A DNA stretch of 64,000 nucleotides from Sphingobium sp. (lineage in GTDB: Bacteria; Pseudomonadota; Alphaproteobacteria; Sphingomonadales; Sphingomonadaceae). The number at the start of each line of letters is the position of its first letter. The stretch's first letter is position 1. Shown here piece after piece: positions 24,942 through 33,323 of this stretch. A program made the translations under genes and the position numbers. Below the pieces are notes generated by a model that searched no databases, was not told where the DNA came from, and was given only the letters and a program-made list of their open reading frames with translations. The stretch lies in assembly GCA_035196065.1 (NCBI GenBank), contig CP136575.1:1703001-1767000 (forward strand), read 5' to 3'.

Positions 24942-26590
24942 GCGAACAGGCCGTGCAGATACCATTTTGGCTGTGCCTTTTCTTCATACAGCCCGTGGCG
25001 GAAAATCCAGTAGCGCCGCCCGCGAACATCCTCGACGCGGTAATAGTCGCGGGTCAAATCCCCCTCCTGTTTGCGGGGGGGATTGGGGGAGGGCCTGTCT
25101 TTAGTTTCGGGCCCTCCGCCTGCCTCTCCCGCAAGCGGTAGGGAGGAGGCAGGTCGCTTCCACCATTCACTTGCGATCCGTTCCGGTCCTTCAAAAAGCC
25201 GAACCTCATGTAATTTGCGTTTCCAGCGAAAACGGTGCGGCGGGCCGTCTGGCACTTCGGCAATCACCTCCACCGCTTGTGGCGGATCGAAGAGAAAGAG
25301 CGGACGCAGCGGCGGCTCTCCCACAGACGGGGAAGGCCAGGGGGCAGGAGTGCGCGCCTCGACCGCAGGCAAAGCAAGCTGCGCCTGTTCGGGAATATGG
25401 CTGTCACGCGGAACAAGCCGACGCACCGCGCCGGGATCAAGCCGGGTGCTCAGCCGGTCTATCAGTTCGGAAAGCGCGCCTGTTGTCTGTTCCTCCCCGT
25501 CAAAACCTTGCTGTACCGGGGAAAGCGGGTCGCTTTGCACTACATGCAGTTCGATCCGGTCATAACCAAAGCCCGGATCAAGCGGATCGGACAGGGCGGC
25601 AATGCGTTCGTCAAACAGCCGGAGCAGCGGCGCGGGATCGCGTGTGGGTGCGCCTGTCGCAATTTCGAGTTTTCGTTTCTTGCCGTCACTGCGATCGAAA
25701 ACCAGAACGAAACGGCGTCCGCCTAGGCCCCGCTTTTCCATGGCTGCTCCGGCCTCGGCGATCAATTCGGCGAAGGCCGCTGCGACCGCACGTTCATGCG
25801 CCACAGGCTCTGCAAAGCGCCGCTCGAAACGCAAGGGTCTTTCTTGCTGCAAAGGGGTGCCGGGCCGCTCTTCCTCGCCCAGAAGCCATTCGATCGCATG
25901 CACCGCCTCAATTCCGAAGCGCGCGGCGATCGTGGCCCGTGGTCTGCCGGCAACCTCACCCACGGTCTTGAGGCCCGCGCGCAGCAGTGCCAGCGTCGCT
26001 CCATCACCAAGCCCTAGCGCCACCACCGGCAGAGCACGGATCGCCTTGGCCTCGTCACTGACCGGCAAAGGTGCATGGCGGGCAAGCGCAAGCGCCGCCT
26101 CTGCCGTTGCCGCACAGGCCATGCGCAGGGTCATGCCGCGGGCGTCCATATGCGTTGCAACCGCGTCGCACAGCGCCGCTTCGCCGCCGAACAGATGCTC
26201 GCACCCCTTGATGTCGATGCAGATGGCGTCGGGTGCGTGCGGCACCACATGCGGGGAAAAGGCGATGCACGAATGGGCCAGCAGGTCGAGCCAGTCCCGA
26301 TCCGCTGCATCGTCTGCCTCAACCGCAATCAGATCGGGAATGCGGGCCCGCGCATCGGCAAGCGCCATGCCGGGGGTAAGACCCAGATCCTGTCCGCGTG
26401 CATCTACTGCCGCCAGACGCAGCGCGTTCTTCGCCTTGGCGACAAAGACGACAGGCGGCGTTTGGGCGGAGTCAGGCTGCGCGTTGGCCGAAGCGAGCAG
26501 GGTTGGTTCCTGCTGCCGCAGACGGTCTGCGGACAGGTGCGGAAACCAGAGTGCCAGCTGTCGCCGCGTCGATGAAAATGCCCCGGTCAC
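24938..26590 (-). CDS. imuB: ImuB, inactive Y-family polymerase-like mutasome protein, with an in-frame repeat insertion
   Basis: About 550 residues with the Y-family fold. It opens RRQLALWFPHLSADRLRQQE and continues with MALADARARIPDL and the helix-hairpin-helix-like GDGATLALLRAGLKTVGEVA. The acids of active Y-family polymerases are not evident, as expected for ImuB, which links ImuA and DnaE2 to the beta clamp. I chose the GTG at 26590 because GGAG lies seven bases before it; an ATG at 26752 is in frame but adds unrelated sequence. The gene overlaps the end of imuA by about 119 bases. Residues about 478-510 come from a palindromic repeat, just before the conserved TRDYYRVEDVRGRRYWIFR end. 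Confidence 0.88.
   Translation of the reverse strand: MTGAFSSTRRQLALWFPHLSADRLRQQEPTLLASANAQPDSAQTPPVVFVAKAKNALRLAAVDARGQDLGLTPGMALADARARIPDLIAVEADDAADRDWLDLLAHSCIAFSPHVVPHAPDAICIDIKGCEHLFGGEAALCDAVATHMDARGMTLRMACAATAEAALALARHAPLPVSDEAKAIRALPVVALGLGDGATLALLRAGLKTVGEVAGRPRATIAARFGIEAVHAIEWLLGEEERPGTPLQQERPLRFERRFAEPVAHERAVAAAFAELIAEAGAAMEKRGLGGRRFVLVFDRSDGKKRKLEIATGAPTRDPAPLLRLFDERIAALSDPLDPGFGYDRIELHVVQSDPLSPVQQGFDGEEQTTGALSELIDRLSTRLDPGAVRRLVPRDSHIPEQAQLALPAVEARTPAPWPSPSVGEPPLRPLFLFDPPQAVEVIAEVPDGPPHRFRWKRKLHEVRLFEGPERIASEWWKRPASSLPLAGEAGGGPETKDRPSPNPPRKQEGDLTRDYYRVEDVRGRRYWIFRHGLYEEKAQPKWYLHGLFA
25059..25154 (-). repeat. Palindromic repeat element inserted in imuB
   Basis: About 96 bases (32 codons). 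On the minus strand it reads CCTCCTCCCTACCGCTTGCG, then GGAGAGGC and so on to ACAGGCCCTCCCCCAAT and a closing GCAAACAGGAGGGGGAT. The opening palindrome (CCGCTTGCGG with flanks) and the ACAG-CCCTCCCC block are shared with the dnaE2 copy at 23175-23300. It is translated in frame near the C-terminus of ImuB. Confidence 0.72.
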
Positions 26591-27254
26591 GGTCCCACTC
26601 CAATTGCCAGCGCATGCCCGAAGGGCCTGATCGCTGGCGCAATAATTCAAGGTCAAAAACAGGTGCGCCCGGGGCCTGTGCAGGCAGGGCGCGCGAAGGT
26701 GCTGCGGCCACCCGCCAGCGGGTTTCGGCCGCGCTGGGGTTTGCCCCTCCATCGCCGCGCAGCAAGAACAGCGCGATCCCGGATTTTTCGGCGGCCAGTG
26801 AAAGGCGGCGGCTGGCGGTCAGATCAAGTTCGGGCAGATTGCCGACGGTCTCGGCGATCAGCGCGCCTATGCTGCCGCTGCGCAGGGCATCGACGGTGGC
26901 GCGTAGCAACTGCTTTGCATCACGGGTGAGGACGAACAGGCAATTGTTGGGGGTGCCGCCCAGATCGCGCCAGCCTTCACCCTGGATCATTCCGGCGGCC
27001 CGTGCGGCCTTTGCCGTTCTCAGCCAGAGCAATGGCCGGGGCGAATCCTGTGCCTCTCCAATGGCCATTGCGCCTGCAACTATGGCGGCAAAGCCGGCTG
27101 CGCCTGCCAGATCATCTGCCTCAGCCGCATGGATTTCATGCACCTGGCCATAAGCAATCCCGCCCGCAAGCGCGGCATCAACCGACGGAACCCCAGTTGC
27201 ATGGCGGCGCAAGGGGGAAGGGGGGCTTAGTCCGAGGGAATGGATTGCCAGCAT
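26472..27254 (-). CDS. imuA: ImuA, RecA/SulA-like mutasome protein
   Basis: A 260-residue protein that opens with LRRHATGVPSVDAALAGGI and GQVHEIHAAEADDLAGAAGF, the ImuA pattern related to RecA and SulA, and includes PLLWLRTAKAARAAG. In the ImuA-ImuB-DnaE2 mutasome it helps load the error-prone polymerase at damage. It starts the operon and is preceded by a LexA box 20 bases upstream of the ATG. The ribosome site is weak. The extra C-terminal residues overlap imuB. Confidence 0.88.
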   Translation of the reverse strand: MLAIHSLGLSPPSPLRRHATGVPSVDAALAGGIAYGQVHEIHAAEADDLAGAAGFAAIVAGAMAIGEAQDSPRPLLWLRTAKAARAAGMIQGEGWRDLGGTPNNCLFVLTRDAKQLLRATVDALRSGSIGALIAETVGNLPELDLTASRRLSLAAEKSGIALFLLRGDGGANPSAAETRWRVAAAPSRALPAQAPGAPVFDLELLRQRSGPSGMRWQLEWDRDRGIFIDAATAGTLVSAPVRRPSAAAGTNPARFGQRAA

Positions 27255-27273
27255 GGGTTCGAATCACACAATT

Positions 27274-27288
27274 GTTCACTATATGTTC
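27274..27288. promoter_or_regulatory. LexA (SOS) box for imuA-imuB-dnaE2
   Basis: GTTCACTATATGTTC is an exact GTTC-N7-GTTC, the LexA box known from alphaproteobacteria. It lies 20 bases upstream of the imuA start codon, where a bound LexA would block transcription of the mutasome operon until DNA damage. Confidence 0.92.
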
Positions 27289-27356
27289 CATTATGTGCGA
27301 AATCGGGAACGGGTCAAGCATTGGCCGCTCGACCCGTGCGTCAAATGGGGATGGTG

Positions 27357-28580
27357 TTAGCTGCGCCGGATTTCTGGCAACAACAGGTGCAACCAAGCAA
27401 GCGCCAGCAGGTAGGAGACTGCGGCGAACAGGAACAAGGGGGTAAAGCCCAGTCCTGCAGCCAAAACGGCGCCCGTCACCAGTTGGATCAGCGCTCCGCC
27501 CATATTGCCCATGAATGCACCGAACGCCGTCACACGGCCGACCTTGGCCCGCGGCACGACATCGGTGATGGTTGAGAAAATCGAGAGCGAAAAGCCCTGA
27601 TGCCCGGCCATGACGACGCCCATCATGATCGCAACTGGCCAGAAGGAATCGAGGCTGAGCACGAAGGGCAGCGGCGTCACGATCAGTGCGGATACCAGCA
27701 TCACTGTCTTACGCACGCGGTTGACGCTCCAGCCTTTTTCCAGAAGGCGGGTGGATATCCAACCGGCAAAGAGCGCACCGCCGCCCGATCCCAGAAAAGC
27801 GATTGCGAGAGGGACAGCCAGCTCCTCGGTCGAAAGGCCGAAAGTTTTGCGATAGAAATCGGGCAACCAGAAACCCATCAACCACCAGGTTGCATCAGAA
27901 ATCGCCTTGGCAATCACAATCGCCCAGGTACGTTTTTCCATCAGGATCGGGCCGTAAGGGGCGCTATCATCCGAAAAATCACGATTTGCGTCTTCTGCGC
28001 CGTCGTCAAAACGGATGCCGCGCGCAAACCAAAGCCAGAGCCCGAGTATGGCAAAGCCGGCCACCCCGCCAAAAACCAGCGCTCCGCGCCAGCCCATATA
28101 GGCGGCGAGAACGGGAATGAAAAACGGCATGGCGATCGTGCCAAGCCCGGCAATCGCCGTTCCCACACCAAAGGCAAAGCTGCGCTTGTCAGGAGGAAAG
28201 AGCGTCGCCACGGTCTTAATCGTCAGAGGGGTCTGCACTGCTTCGGTTGCGCCGAGGCCGATGCGTGCACCCACCACCTGCCAAGCGGCAATCGCCCAGC
28301 CATGTGCGATGGCTGCAAGACTCCAGGTCGACACGCCGGCGATCATTGACCGCCAGACACCCAGTTTATCAACCAGCCAACCGGTAAACAGAAAGGAGAA
28401 AGCCGCCGCCATTTGTGTGACGAACGCCAGATTGGCAAAGTCGCTATCGCTCCAGCCAAGGTCAGCCGACATATCGGGTTTGAGGATGGCGATAATCGGC
28501 CGGTCCATCGCGTTGAAGATGCCCGCGACGCAGAGCAATCCGAACAATGTCCAGCGCAATTGCGGTGTAATGACCTTCAT
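27357..28580 (-). CDS. MFS transporter (ACS / hexuronate-like family)
   Basis: A 407-residue twelve-helix transporter. It has the family-typical RPIIAILKPDMSADLGWSDS near the start, the loop 2-3 motif GWLVDKLGVWRSM, and a LPDFYRKTFGLS segment in the second half. Such anion:cation symporter family proteins carry sugar acids and related organic anions. GGAGGAGGAGACAGGGCC precedes the ATG at 28580; the in-frame start at 28625 lies in a terminator hairpin. It follows the TonB receptor by 79 bases with a terminator in between. In this island it is the likely inner-membrane importer of a sulfosugar or its glycoside. Confidence 0.87.
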   Translation of the reverse strand: MKVITPQLRWTLFGLLCVAGIFNAMDRPIIAILKPDMSADLGWSDSDFANLAFVTQMAAAFSFLFTGWLVDKLGVWRSMIAGVSTWSLAAIAHGWAIAAWQVVGARIGLGATEAVQTPLTIKTVATLFPPDKRSFAFGVGTAIAGLGTIAMPFFIPVLAAYMGWRGALVFGGVAGFAILGLWLWFARGIRFDDGAEDANRDFSDDSAPYGPILMEKRTWAIVIAKAISDATWWLMGFWLPDFYRKTFGLSTEELAVPLAIAFLGSGGGALFAGWISTRLLEKGWSVNRVRKTVMLVSALIVTPLPFVLSLDSFWPVAIMMGVVMAGHQGFSLSIFSTITDVVPRAKVGRVTAFGAFMGNMGGALIQLVTGAVLAAGLGFTPLFLFAAVSYLLALAWLHLLLPEIRRS

Positions 28581-28602
28581 GGCCCTGTCTCCTCCTCCCG
28601 GC

Positions 28603-28638
28603 AAAAAAATGGGGTCGGGAAGCATGCTCCCCGACCCC
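28603..28638 (-). terminator. Rho-independent terminator between TonB receptor and MFS genes
   Basis: On the minus strand the stem GGGGTCGGG/CCCGACCCC with an inner AGC/GCT stem is followed by ATTTTTTT. It lies 21 bases after the TonB receptor stop. It should end most receptor transcripts and leave limited read-through into the MFS gene. Confidence 0.85.
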
Positions 28639-28658
28639 GCAGACTTATTCCGATTGCA

Positions 28659-31004
28659 TCAGAAATTCACGCGGAACGATGCACCCATATAGCGGTCGGC
28701 ATCGCGCGGAATGTGCAGGCGCTGACCGGCGCTGGTGTTCAGCAGAACATAGCTTTCATCCGAGATGTTGCGGATGAAGAATGTCGCACGGTAATTGTCG
28801 TCGGCATCCGAGAAGCCGATGCTTGCATTCCACATGCCATAGCTGTCGATCGGACCGCCCAAGCCGAGATCGGAGAACTGATCATCGGTGTAGCTGTAAT
28901 TGGTCCGCAGATAGATTTTGGCATCAGCGCTGAACAGGTTGAAGCGGCCTTCATATTCCGCCCCGACATTCCAGCTCCACTCTGGCGCGAGCGGCAACTT
29001 TGTGCCGTTGCGCGCGTCGGGCGCGTTGGTCAGCGGGTTGGGGTTGAAGCGCTTCACCTTTGCGTCGGCATAAGCAAGGTTGCCGAAAAGGTTCAGGCCC
29101 TCTGCAGCATTGACGATCGCATCAAGTTCAAAGCCCTTGGTCCGCACCGTGCCTGCATTGGTCAGGTTGGTGATCGTCGTGCCGTTCAGGAGAACGAAGT
29201 TGTTCGCTTGGAAACCGTCATAGGTTGCCTGGAACAATGCTGCGTTCAGCTGGATACGCTTATCAGCAAACTGGCTCTTGAAACCCAGTTCGAAGGCGTC
29301 CGAGGTTTCTTCATCGATCGGTGTCGCGTTGGTTGGCGCTGTGTGGTTGAAGAAGATATTGAACGCCGGGCCCTTATAACCGCGTGTATAGCTGCCATAG
29401 AACATCAGGTCGTCGCTCGGCTTCACGGTGAGTACGCTCTTGCCCGAGAAGTTGTTGTTCGATGAACCGCCGGTCGACAGCACCGTGCCATTGCCCGGAG
29501 GGGTTGCGGTCAGCAGGCCGCCGGCCGGGTTGGCGTTGACGCCCGTACCGCCCAGCGCGCTTGCGGGAAGCGGAAGGCCGGTGGTGCGATTGATCGCAGG
29601 GAAGCGGCGATGCGCATAGTCGATCGAGTCATGCGTGTAACGCAGGCCGACGGTGAGGCCGACCCAGTCAGTGAAATCATAGGTTGCCTGGCCGAATACT
29701 GCATAGTTTTCGATATCGACAAGGCTGTTCGACGTCGCGCGCGGGAACAGGGTGTTAACGGTATCGTTGAGGTTGCAGGGCTGGGCGCCTGTGCGTGTAT
29801 CGACCGGCAGGGTCGATGTGGTGCAACGGATCGACTGACGCGTGAAATCCTGGGTGTTTTCTGATTTCCAATAGAAACCGCCCACCTGATATTTGAATGC
29901 CTTGTCCTGGGGCGAGGCGAGGCGGATTTCCAGCGACTGCTGATCGGTCTCTACAAAGCCGGTGTCGTGCAGTTCAGGCGTGCCGACGATTGCGCGCGGC
30001 AGAAAGTCGCCTTCACGCAGTTCGGTGTTGTTCCAGCTGCGATAGCCATAAATCGCGCTCAGCGTATGGTCACTGAACACATCGAAATCACTGTTGACGG
30101 TGATGCCCCATTGACGGTCAAGCGACTGGGTGACGAGGTTGTGGTTTACATAACGCTGGTCCTCGCCAAGCGCGACGCCGTTGGGCAGATTCAGTTCGGC
30201 ATCAAGTACGGCACCGCGTGACACGCCGGTGACTTCACCGCAGCAATCATCATCGGCTTCATAATAGTCGGCAATGATCTTGATGCGCGCAGGGCCATTG
30301 TCATAATCGAGAAGACCGCGGAAACCGACACGCTTGTAACCGTTGATTTTCTCATCGCGGGTCAGGTTCGGTAAAACATTGGTGATGTTGCCGGCATAGC
30401 TGCCGAAGAAGCCGTTGACGCGGAAATTCAGGTTTTCGGCAACAGGACCGGTCACGGTGCCGCGTACGCGTACTTCATTGCCTTCTGCAAATTCCACTGC
30501 GGCCGATCCGCCGAACGTATCTTCGCCGCCCTTCGACACGATGTTGATCAGGCCCGCCGACGCGTTTTTCCCGAACAATGTGCCCTGCGGACCGCGGAGA
30601 ACTTCGAGGCGCTCGATCTCGACGAGGTCAGCAAAGGCCTGGCCCGACCGGCTCAGGACAACGCCGTCAACGACGGTCGATACGCTGGGCTCAGCTGCAA
30701 TCGAGAAGGAGATGGTGCCGACGCCGCGCAGAACGACGGCGGAGTTTGCGTTGGTGGTGCCCTTGCGGAAGGTCACTGAGGGAACCAGCTGGCCCAGATC
30801 TTCAAGGCTGTTGGTGCCGCTGTCAGTCAGCGCGTCACCCGAAACTGCGGTGATCGCGATAGGAACGTCTTGGACGTTTTCTTCAACCTTTTGCGCGGTG
30901 ACGACGATCTCTTCGACCTGCGCCATTGCGGGCGTTGCCACGCCGGCAAGTATAGCAGCACCGATGAAGGTGAGCGCACTCGTTGATTTCAAGTAAGATT
31001 TCAT
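28659..31004 (-). CDS. TonB-dependent receptor
   Basis: A 781-residue outer-membrane receptor. The signal peptide (TFIGAAILAGVATPAMA) is followed by a TonB box EEIVVTAQKVEENVQDVPIA, the plug with VLRGPQGTLFGKNASAGLIN, and a barrel ending in ASFRVNF. The QKVEENVQDVPIAIT form of the plug is common in sphingomonad receptors for plant- or alga-derived organics. CAGGAGGAAGTT precedes the ATG. It lies 36 bases after the Gfo/Idh/MocA gene in the same operon, so it probably imports the same substrate, here proposed to be a sulfoquinovose compound. Confidence 0.92.
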   Translation of the reverse strand: MKSYLKSTSALTFIGAAILAGVATPAMAQVEEIVVTAQKVEENVQDVPIAITAVSGDALTDSGTNSLEDLGQLVPSVTFRKGTTNANSAVVLRGVGTISFSIAAEPSVSTVVDGVVLSRSGQAFADLVEIERLEVLRGPQGTLFGKNASAGLINIVSKGGEDTFGGSAAVEFAEGNEVRVRGTVTGPVAENLNFRVNGFFGSYAGNITNVLPNLTRDEKINGYKRVGFRGLLDYDNGPARIKIIADYYEADDDCCGEVTGVSRGAVLDAELNLPNGVALGEDQRYVNHNLVTQSLDRQWGITVNSDFDVFSDHTLSAIYGYRSWNNTELREGDFLPRAIVGTPELHDTGFVETDQQSLEIRLASPQDKAFKYQVGGFYWKSENTQDFTRQSIRCTTSTLPVDTRTGAQPCNLNDTVNTLFPRATSNSLVDIENYAVFGQATYDFTDWVGLTVGLRYTHDSIDYAHRRFPAINRTTGLPLPASALGGTGVNANPAGGLLTATPPGNGTVLSTGGSSNNNFSGKSVLTVKPSDDLMFYGSYTRGYKGPAFNIFFNHTAPTNATPIDEETSDAFELGFKSQFADKRIQLNAALFQATYDGFQANNFVLLNGTTITNLTNAGTVRTKGFELDAIVNAAEGLNLFGNLAYADAKVKRFNPNPLTNAPDARNGTKLPLAPEWSWNVGAEYEGRFNLFSADAKIYLRTNYSYTDDQFSDLGLGGPIDSYGMWNASIGFSDADDNYRATFFIRNISDESYVLLNTSAGQRLHIPRDADRYMGASFRVNF

Positions 31005-31039
31005 AACTTCCTCCTGAACAATTATCTTCTTTTAAGGGC

Positions 31040-32128
31040 TCAAAAACCCAATTCACTCATTTCAACCACACGCTTTTCGCGCGCACTTATCTCTGCGGCC
31101 ATGCCAATGGCGACGGCGCGCAGTCCATCCTCTGCGGTGACTTCTACTTGTCCTTCACCACGCACGGCAGCCAAGAATTTCTGGTGCTCATAATAGGTGG
31201 AGCCATGGTGGCTACCTGCCTTGAGTGCGGTTTCGTCCACAGCGACATGGCTGCGCTCGACAGCCTTGGGCTGCATGAACCCGGTACGTGGGCTGAAAAC
31301 AAGGCTGCCTTCGGGGATCAGGCAGTCGAGACGCGCCTTGTCGCCAACTGCGGTGATTTCTTCCTGATTTTCGGCGCCATCAGCAAACATCGACAGATCG
31401 AGCATTGCGCGAACACCATTGGCGAAATCGACGGTCGTATAGCTGTTGTCGATAATGTCAGGCGTGCGCCCACCATAATTTTCGTCGATATGGTTCACGT
31501 CCATCGCGCCTGAACAATAAACGCGCACCGGTTCGCTCTGCACGATCAGTCGCATCAGGTCGAAGAAATGGCAGCATTTCTCCACCATCGTGCCGCCAGT
31601 GTTTTCGGCAAAACGGTTCCAGTCGCCAACCTTGGGCAGGAAGGGGAAGCGATGTTCACGGATTGAGAGCATCCGCAAATTGCCAATGCGGCCGCCATGC
31701 ACCTGCGCGATGAATTCCGCTGCGGGGGGCATGTAGCGATATTCCATCGCCGTCCAGAATATGCCGGAGCTTTGCGCCGCACGCTCGACGATCCAGCGCG
31801 CATCTTCAATCTTGGTGGCCAGAGGTTTTTCGCACAAAATGTGGAGGCCGGCATCGAAAAGCGGCTCCAGCACGGAGCGGTGGGTGTAATTGGGGCTGGC
31901 AACGATCACTGCGTCGCACAGGCCGGATGCCGCGAGTTCGGCCGCGCTGGAAAAGGCCTGAACGCCCTCTGCCGTTGCGCCAAGGGCGTTTTTTGCCCAG
32001 CCGAGAGAGTTTTCCGTGGGATCTGCCAGTGCCGTAACAACCGCGCCTGATGTAACGGCGAGGTTCCGGATATGCTCCACGCCCATCATGCCGGTTCCCA
32101 CCAGTCCGTAACGAACCACCTCGGTCAA
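31040..32128 (-). CDS. Gfo/Idh/MocA family enzyme, candidate NAD-dependent sulfoquinovosidase
   Basis: About 362 residues. The N-terminal Rossmann fold has VRYGLVGTGMMGVEHIRNLA, VIVASPNYTHRSVLEPL and the family EKPLA motif (ILCEKPLATKIEDA). The C-terminal domain has the WNRFAENTGGTMVEKCCHFF block that binds substrate. The start is taken as TTG at 32128 because GGAGGCATT precedes it; a GTG at 32119 is an alternative. Some members of this family cleave glycosides through NAD-dependent oxidation, including sulfoquinovosidases (GH188, from memory). With the monooxygenase, reductases and receptor around it that is the favoured role; a plain sugar dehydrogenase is possible. Confidence 0.8.
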   Translation of the reverse strand: MTEVVRYGLVGTGMMGVEHIRNLAVTSGAVVTALADPTENSLGWAKNALGATAEGVQAFSSAAELAASGLCDAVIVASPNYTHRSVLEPLFDAGLHILCEKPLATKIEDARWIVERAAQSSGIFWTAMEYRYMPPAAEFIAQVHGGRIGNLRMLSIREHRFPFLPKVGDWNRFAENTGGTMVEKCCHFFDLMRLIVQSEPVRVYCSGAMDVNHIDENYGGRTPDIIDNSYTTVDFANGVRAMLDLSMFADGAENQEEITAVGDKARLDCLIPEGSLVFSPRTGFMQPKAVERSHVAVDETALKAGSHHGSTYYEHQKFLAAVRGEGQVEVTAEDGLRAVAIGMAAEISAREKRVVEMSELGF

Positions 32129-32157
32129 AATGCCTCCAACGTCTTCTGATAATTTTC

Positions 32158-32171
32158 TGACAGCCCTGTCA
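32158..32171. promoter_or_regulatory. Operator-like dyad between Gfo and LacI genes
   Basis: TGACAGCCCTGTCA has perfect TGACAG/CTGTCA arms around two bases. It lies in the 116-base divergent promoter, 30 bases before the Gfo start and 74 before the LacI start. The NGACA-N4-TGTCA pattern recurs at 33289-33302 before the second operon. It is the likely binding site of the LacI-type regulator. Confidence 0.65.
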
Positions 32172-32244
32172 CAAAATATGCAATGCTTGGCAAGAGGGGG
32201 AATAGAAGGCTTGCGGTTTTTGGTCTGACTGTTACCCAAATGCC

Positions 32245-33249
32245 ATGCGCGTCACGATCAAGGATGTATCCCGCATGGCGGGCGTTTCGATCAAGACGGT
32301 CTCGCGCGTCCTGAATAAAGAGCGTTATGTCCGCGAAGATACGCGGCTCAAAGTTGAGGCAGCGGTGGCTGCGCTGAATTTCAGCCCCAGCCTTGCCGCG
32401 CGCACATTGGCCGGATTCCGATCGTTCCAGATTGCGCTAATCTACGACAATCACAGTCCTTATTATATTCATGCCGTGCAGGAAGGTGTCTGGGCGCGCT
32501 GCCGGGAACAGGGCGTGCGGATGCTGGCGCAACCGGTGGATGTCGATTCCCCTGGATTGGCACAGGAAATTGGCGGTCTGATCGATGAAACCCACGTCGA
32601 TGGCGTCATTCTTTCATCGCCTGTTACCGATGCGGCTGCTGCGTTGGAAGAGCTGGAACGGCGCGGCATCAGTTTTGTTCGCATTTCGCCCGGGACCAAC
32701 CATGCACTGACCAGTTCGGTCTTTATGGACGACGCGCAGGCGGCCGATGACATGACCACATTCCTGATCAATCAGGGGCACCGGCGGATCGGCTTTGTCA
32801 TGGGTCACCCCAACCATATGGCAAGCGACCAGCGCCATTTCGGATATCGCCGCGCACTGGACAGGGCAGGGATTTCCTACGAGCCTTCAATTGTCCGTCC
32901 GGGCACATTCGATTTTGAAAGCGGTATGACGGCGGCAGAGATATTGCTCGGCCTGCCCAAGCGGCCGACTGCGATCTTTGCGAGTAATGACGATATGGCC
33001 GCCGGCGTGCTGTCCTTCGCGCATAGGATCGGCGTCGACGTGCCGGGTGAATTGTCGGTTGCCGGTTTTGACGATACGCCACTTGCCCAACTGGTCTGGC
33101 CGCCGCTTACGACCATAAGGCAGCCAGTGCGTGAGCTGGCCTATGCTGCGACCGAACGTCTTTTTTCTGTCGAAAAAGGCGTATTCCACCAGCGATTGCA
33201 GCATGATCTTGTGGAACGCGGATCAACCGCCCCCGTCGCCAAAAACTAA
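32245..33249 (+). CDS. LacI-family transcriptional regulator
   Basis: A 334-residue repressor. The helix-turn-helix is at residues 3-24 (TIKDVSRMAGVSIKTVSRVL) and is followed by the hinge helix region SLAARTLAG. The rest is a periplasmic-binding-protein-like ligand domain (IALIYDNHSPYYIHAVQEGV; TAIFASNDDMAAGVL; VAGFDDTPLAQLVWPPLTT). No strong ribosome site lies before the ATG at 32245. It sits between two divergent operons that share one operator motif, so it probably controls the whole island, with a sugar or sulfosugar as inducer. Confidence 0.92.
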   Translation: MRVTIKDVSRMAGVSIKTVSRVLNKERYVREDTRLKVEAAVAALNFSPSLAARTLAGFRSFQIALIYDNHSPYYIHAVQEGVWARCREQGVRMLAQPVDVDSPGLAQEIGGLIDETHVDGVILSSPVTDAAAALEELERRGISFVRISPGTNHALTSSVFMDDAQAADDMTTFLINQGHRRIGFVMGHPNHMASDQRHFGYRRALDRAGISYEPSIVRPGTFDFESGMTAAEILLGLPKRPTAIFASNDDMAAGVLSFAHRIGVDVPGELSVAGFDDTPLAQLVWPPLTTIRQPVRELAYAATERLFSVEKGVFHQRLQHDLVERGSTAPVAKN

Positions 33250-33288
33250 CAATGCAGCCTTGACGCGACTCCGCTTTAACGTCCAATA

Positions 33289-33302
33289 AGACATCGTTGT
33301 CA
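33289..33302. promoter_or_regulatory. Operator-like dyad before aldo-keto reductase operon
   Basis: AGACATCGTTGTCA matches the NGACA-N4-TGTCA pattern of the site at 32158-32171 at all conserved positions. It lies 21 bases before the aldo-keto reductase ATG, in the 74-base gap after the LacI gene. A repressor bound here would block the reductase-monooxygenase-flavin reductase operon. Confidence 0.6.
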
Positions 33303-33323
33303 TAAGGGGAGCCCAGTTTACCG

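Noticed and set aside
28413-29465. A 350-codon plus-strand frame opposite the TonB receptor and MFS genes
   Set aside because: It spans the terminator and two well-supported genes on the other strand and shows no domain.
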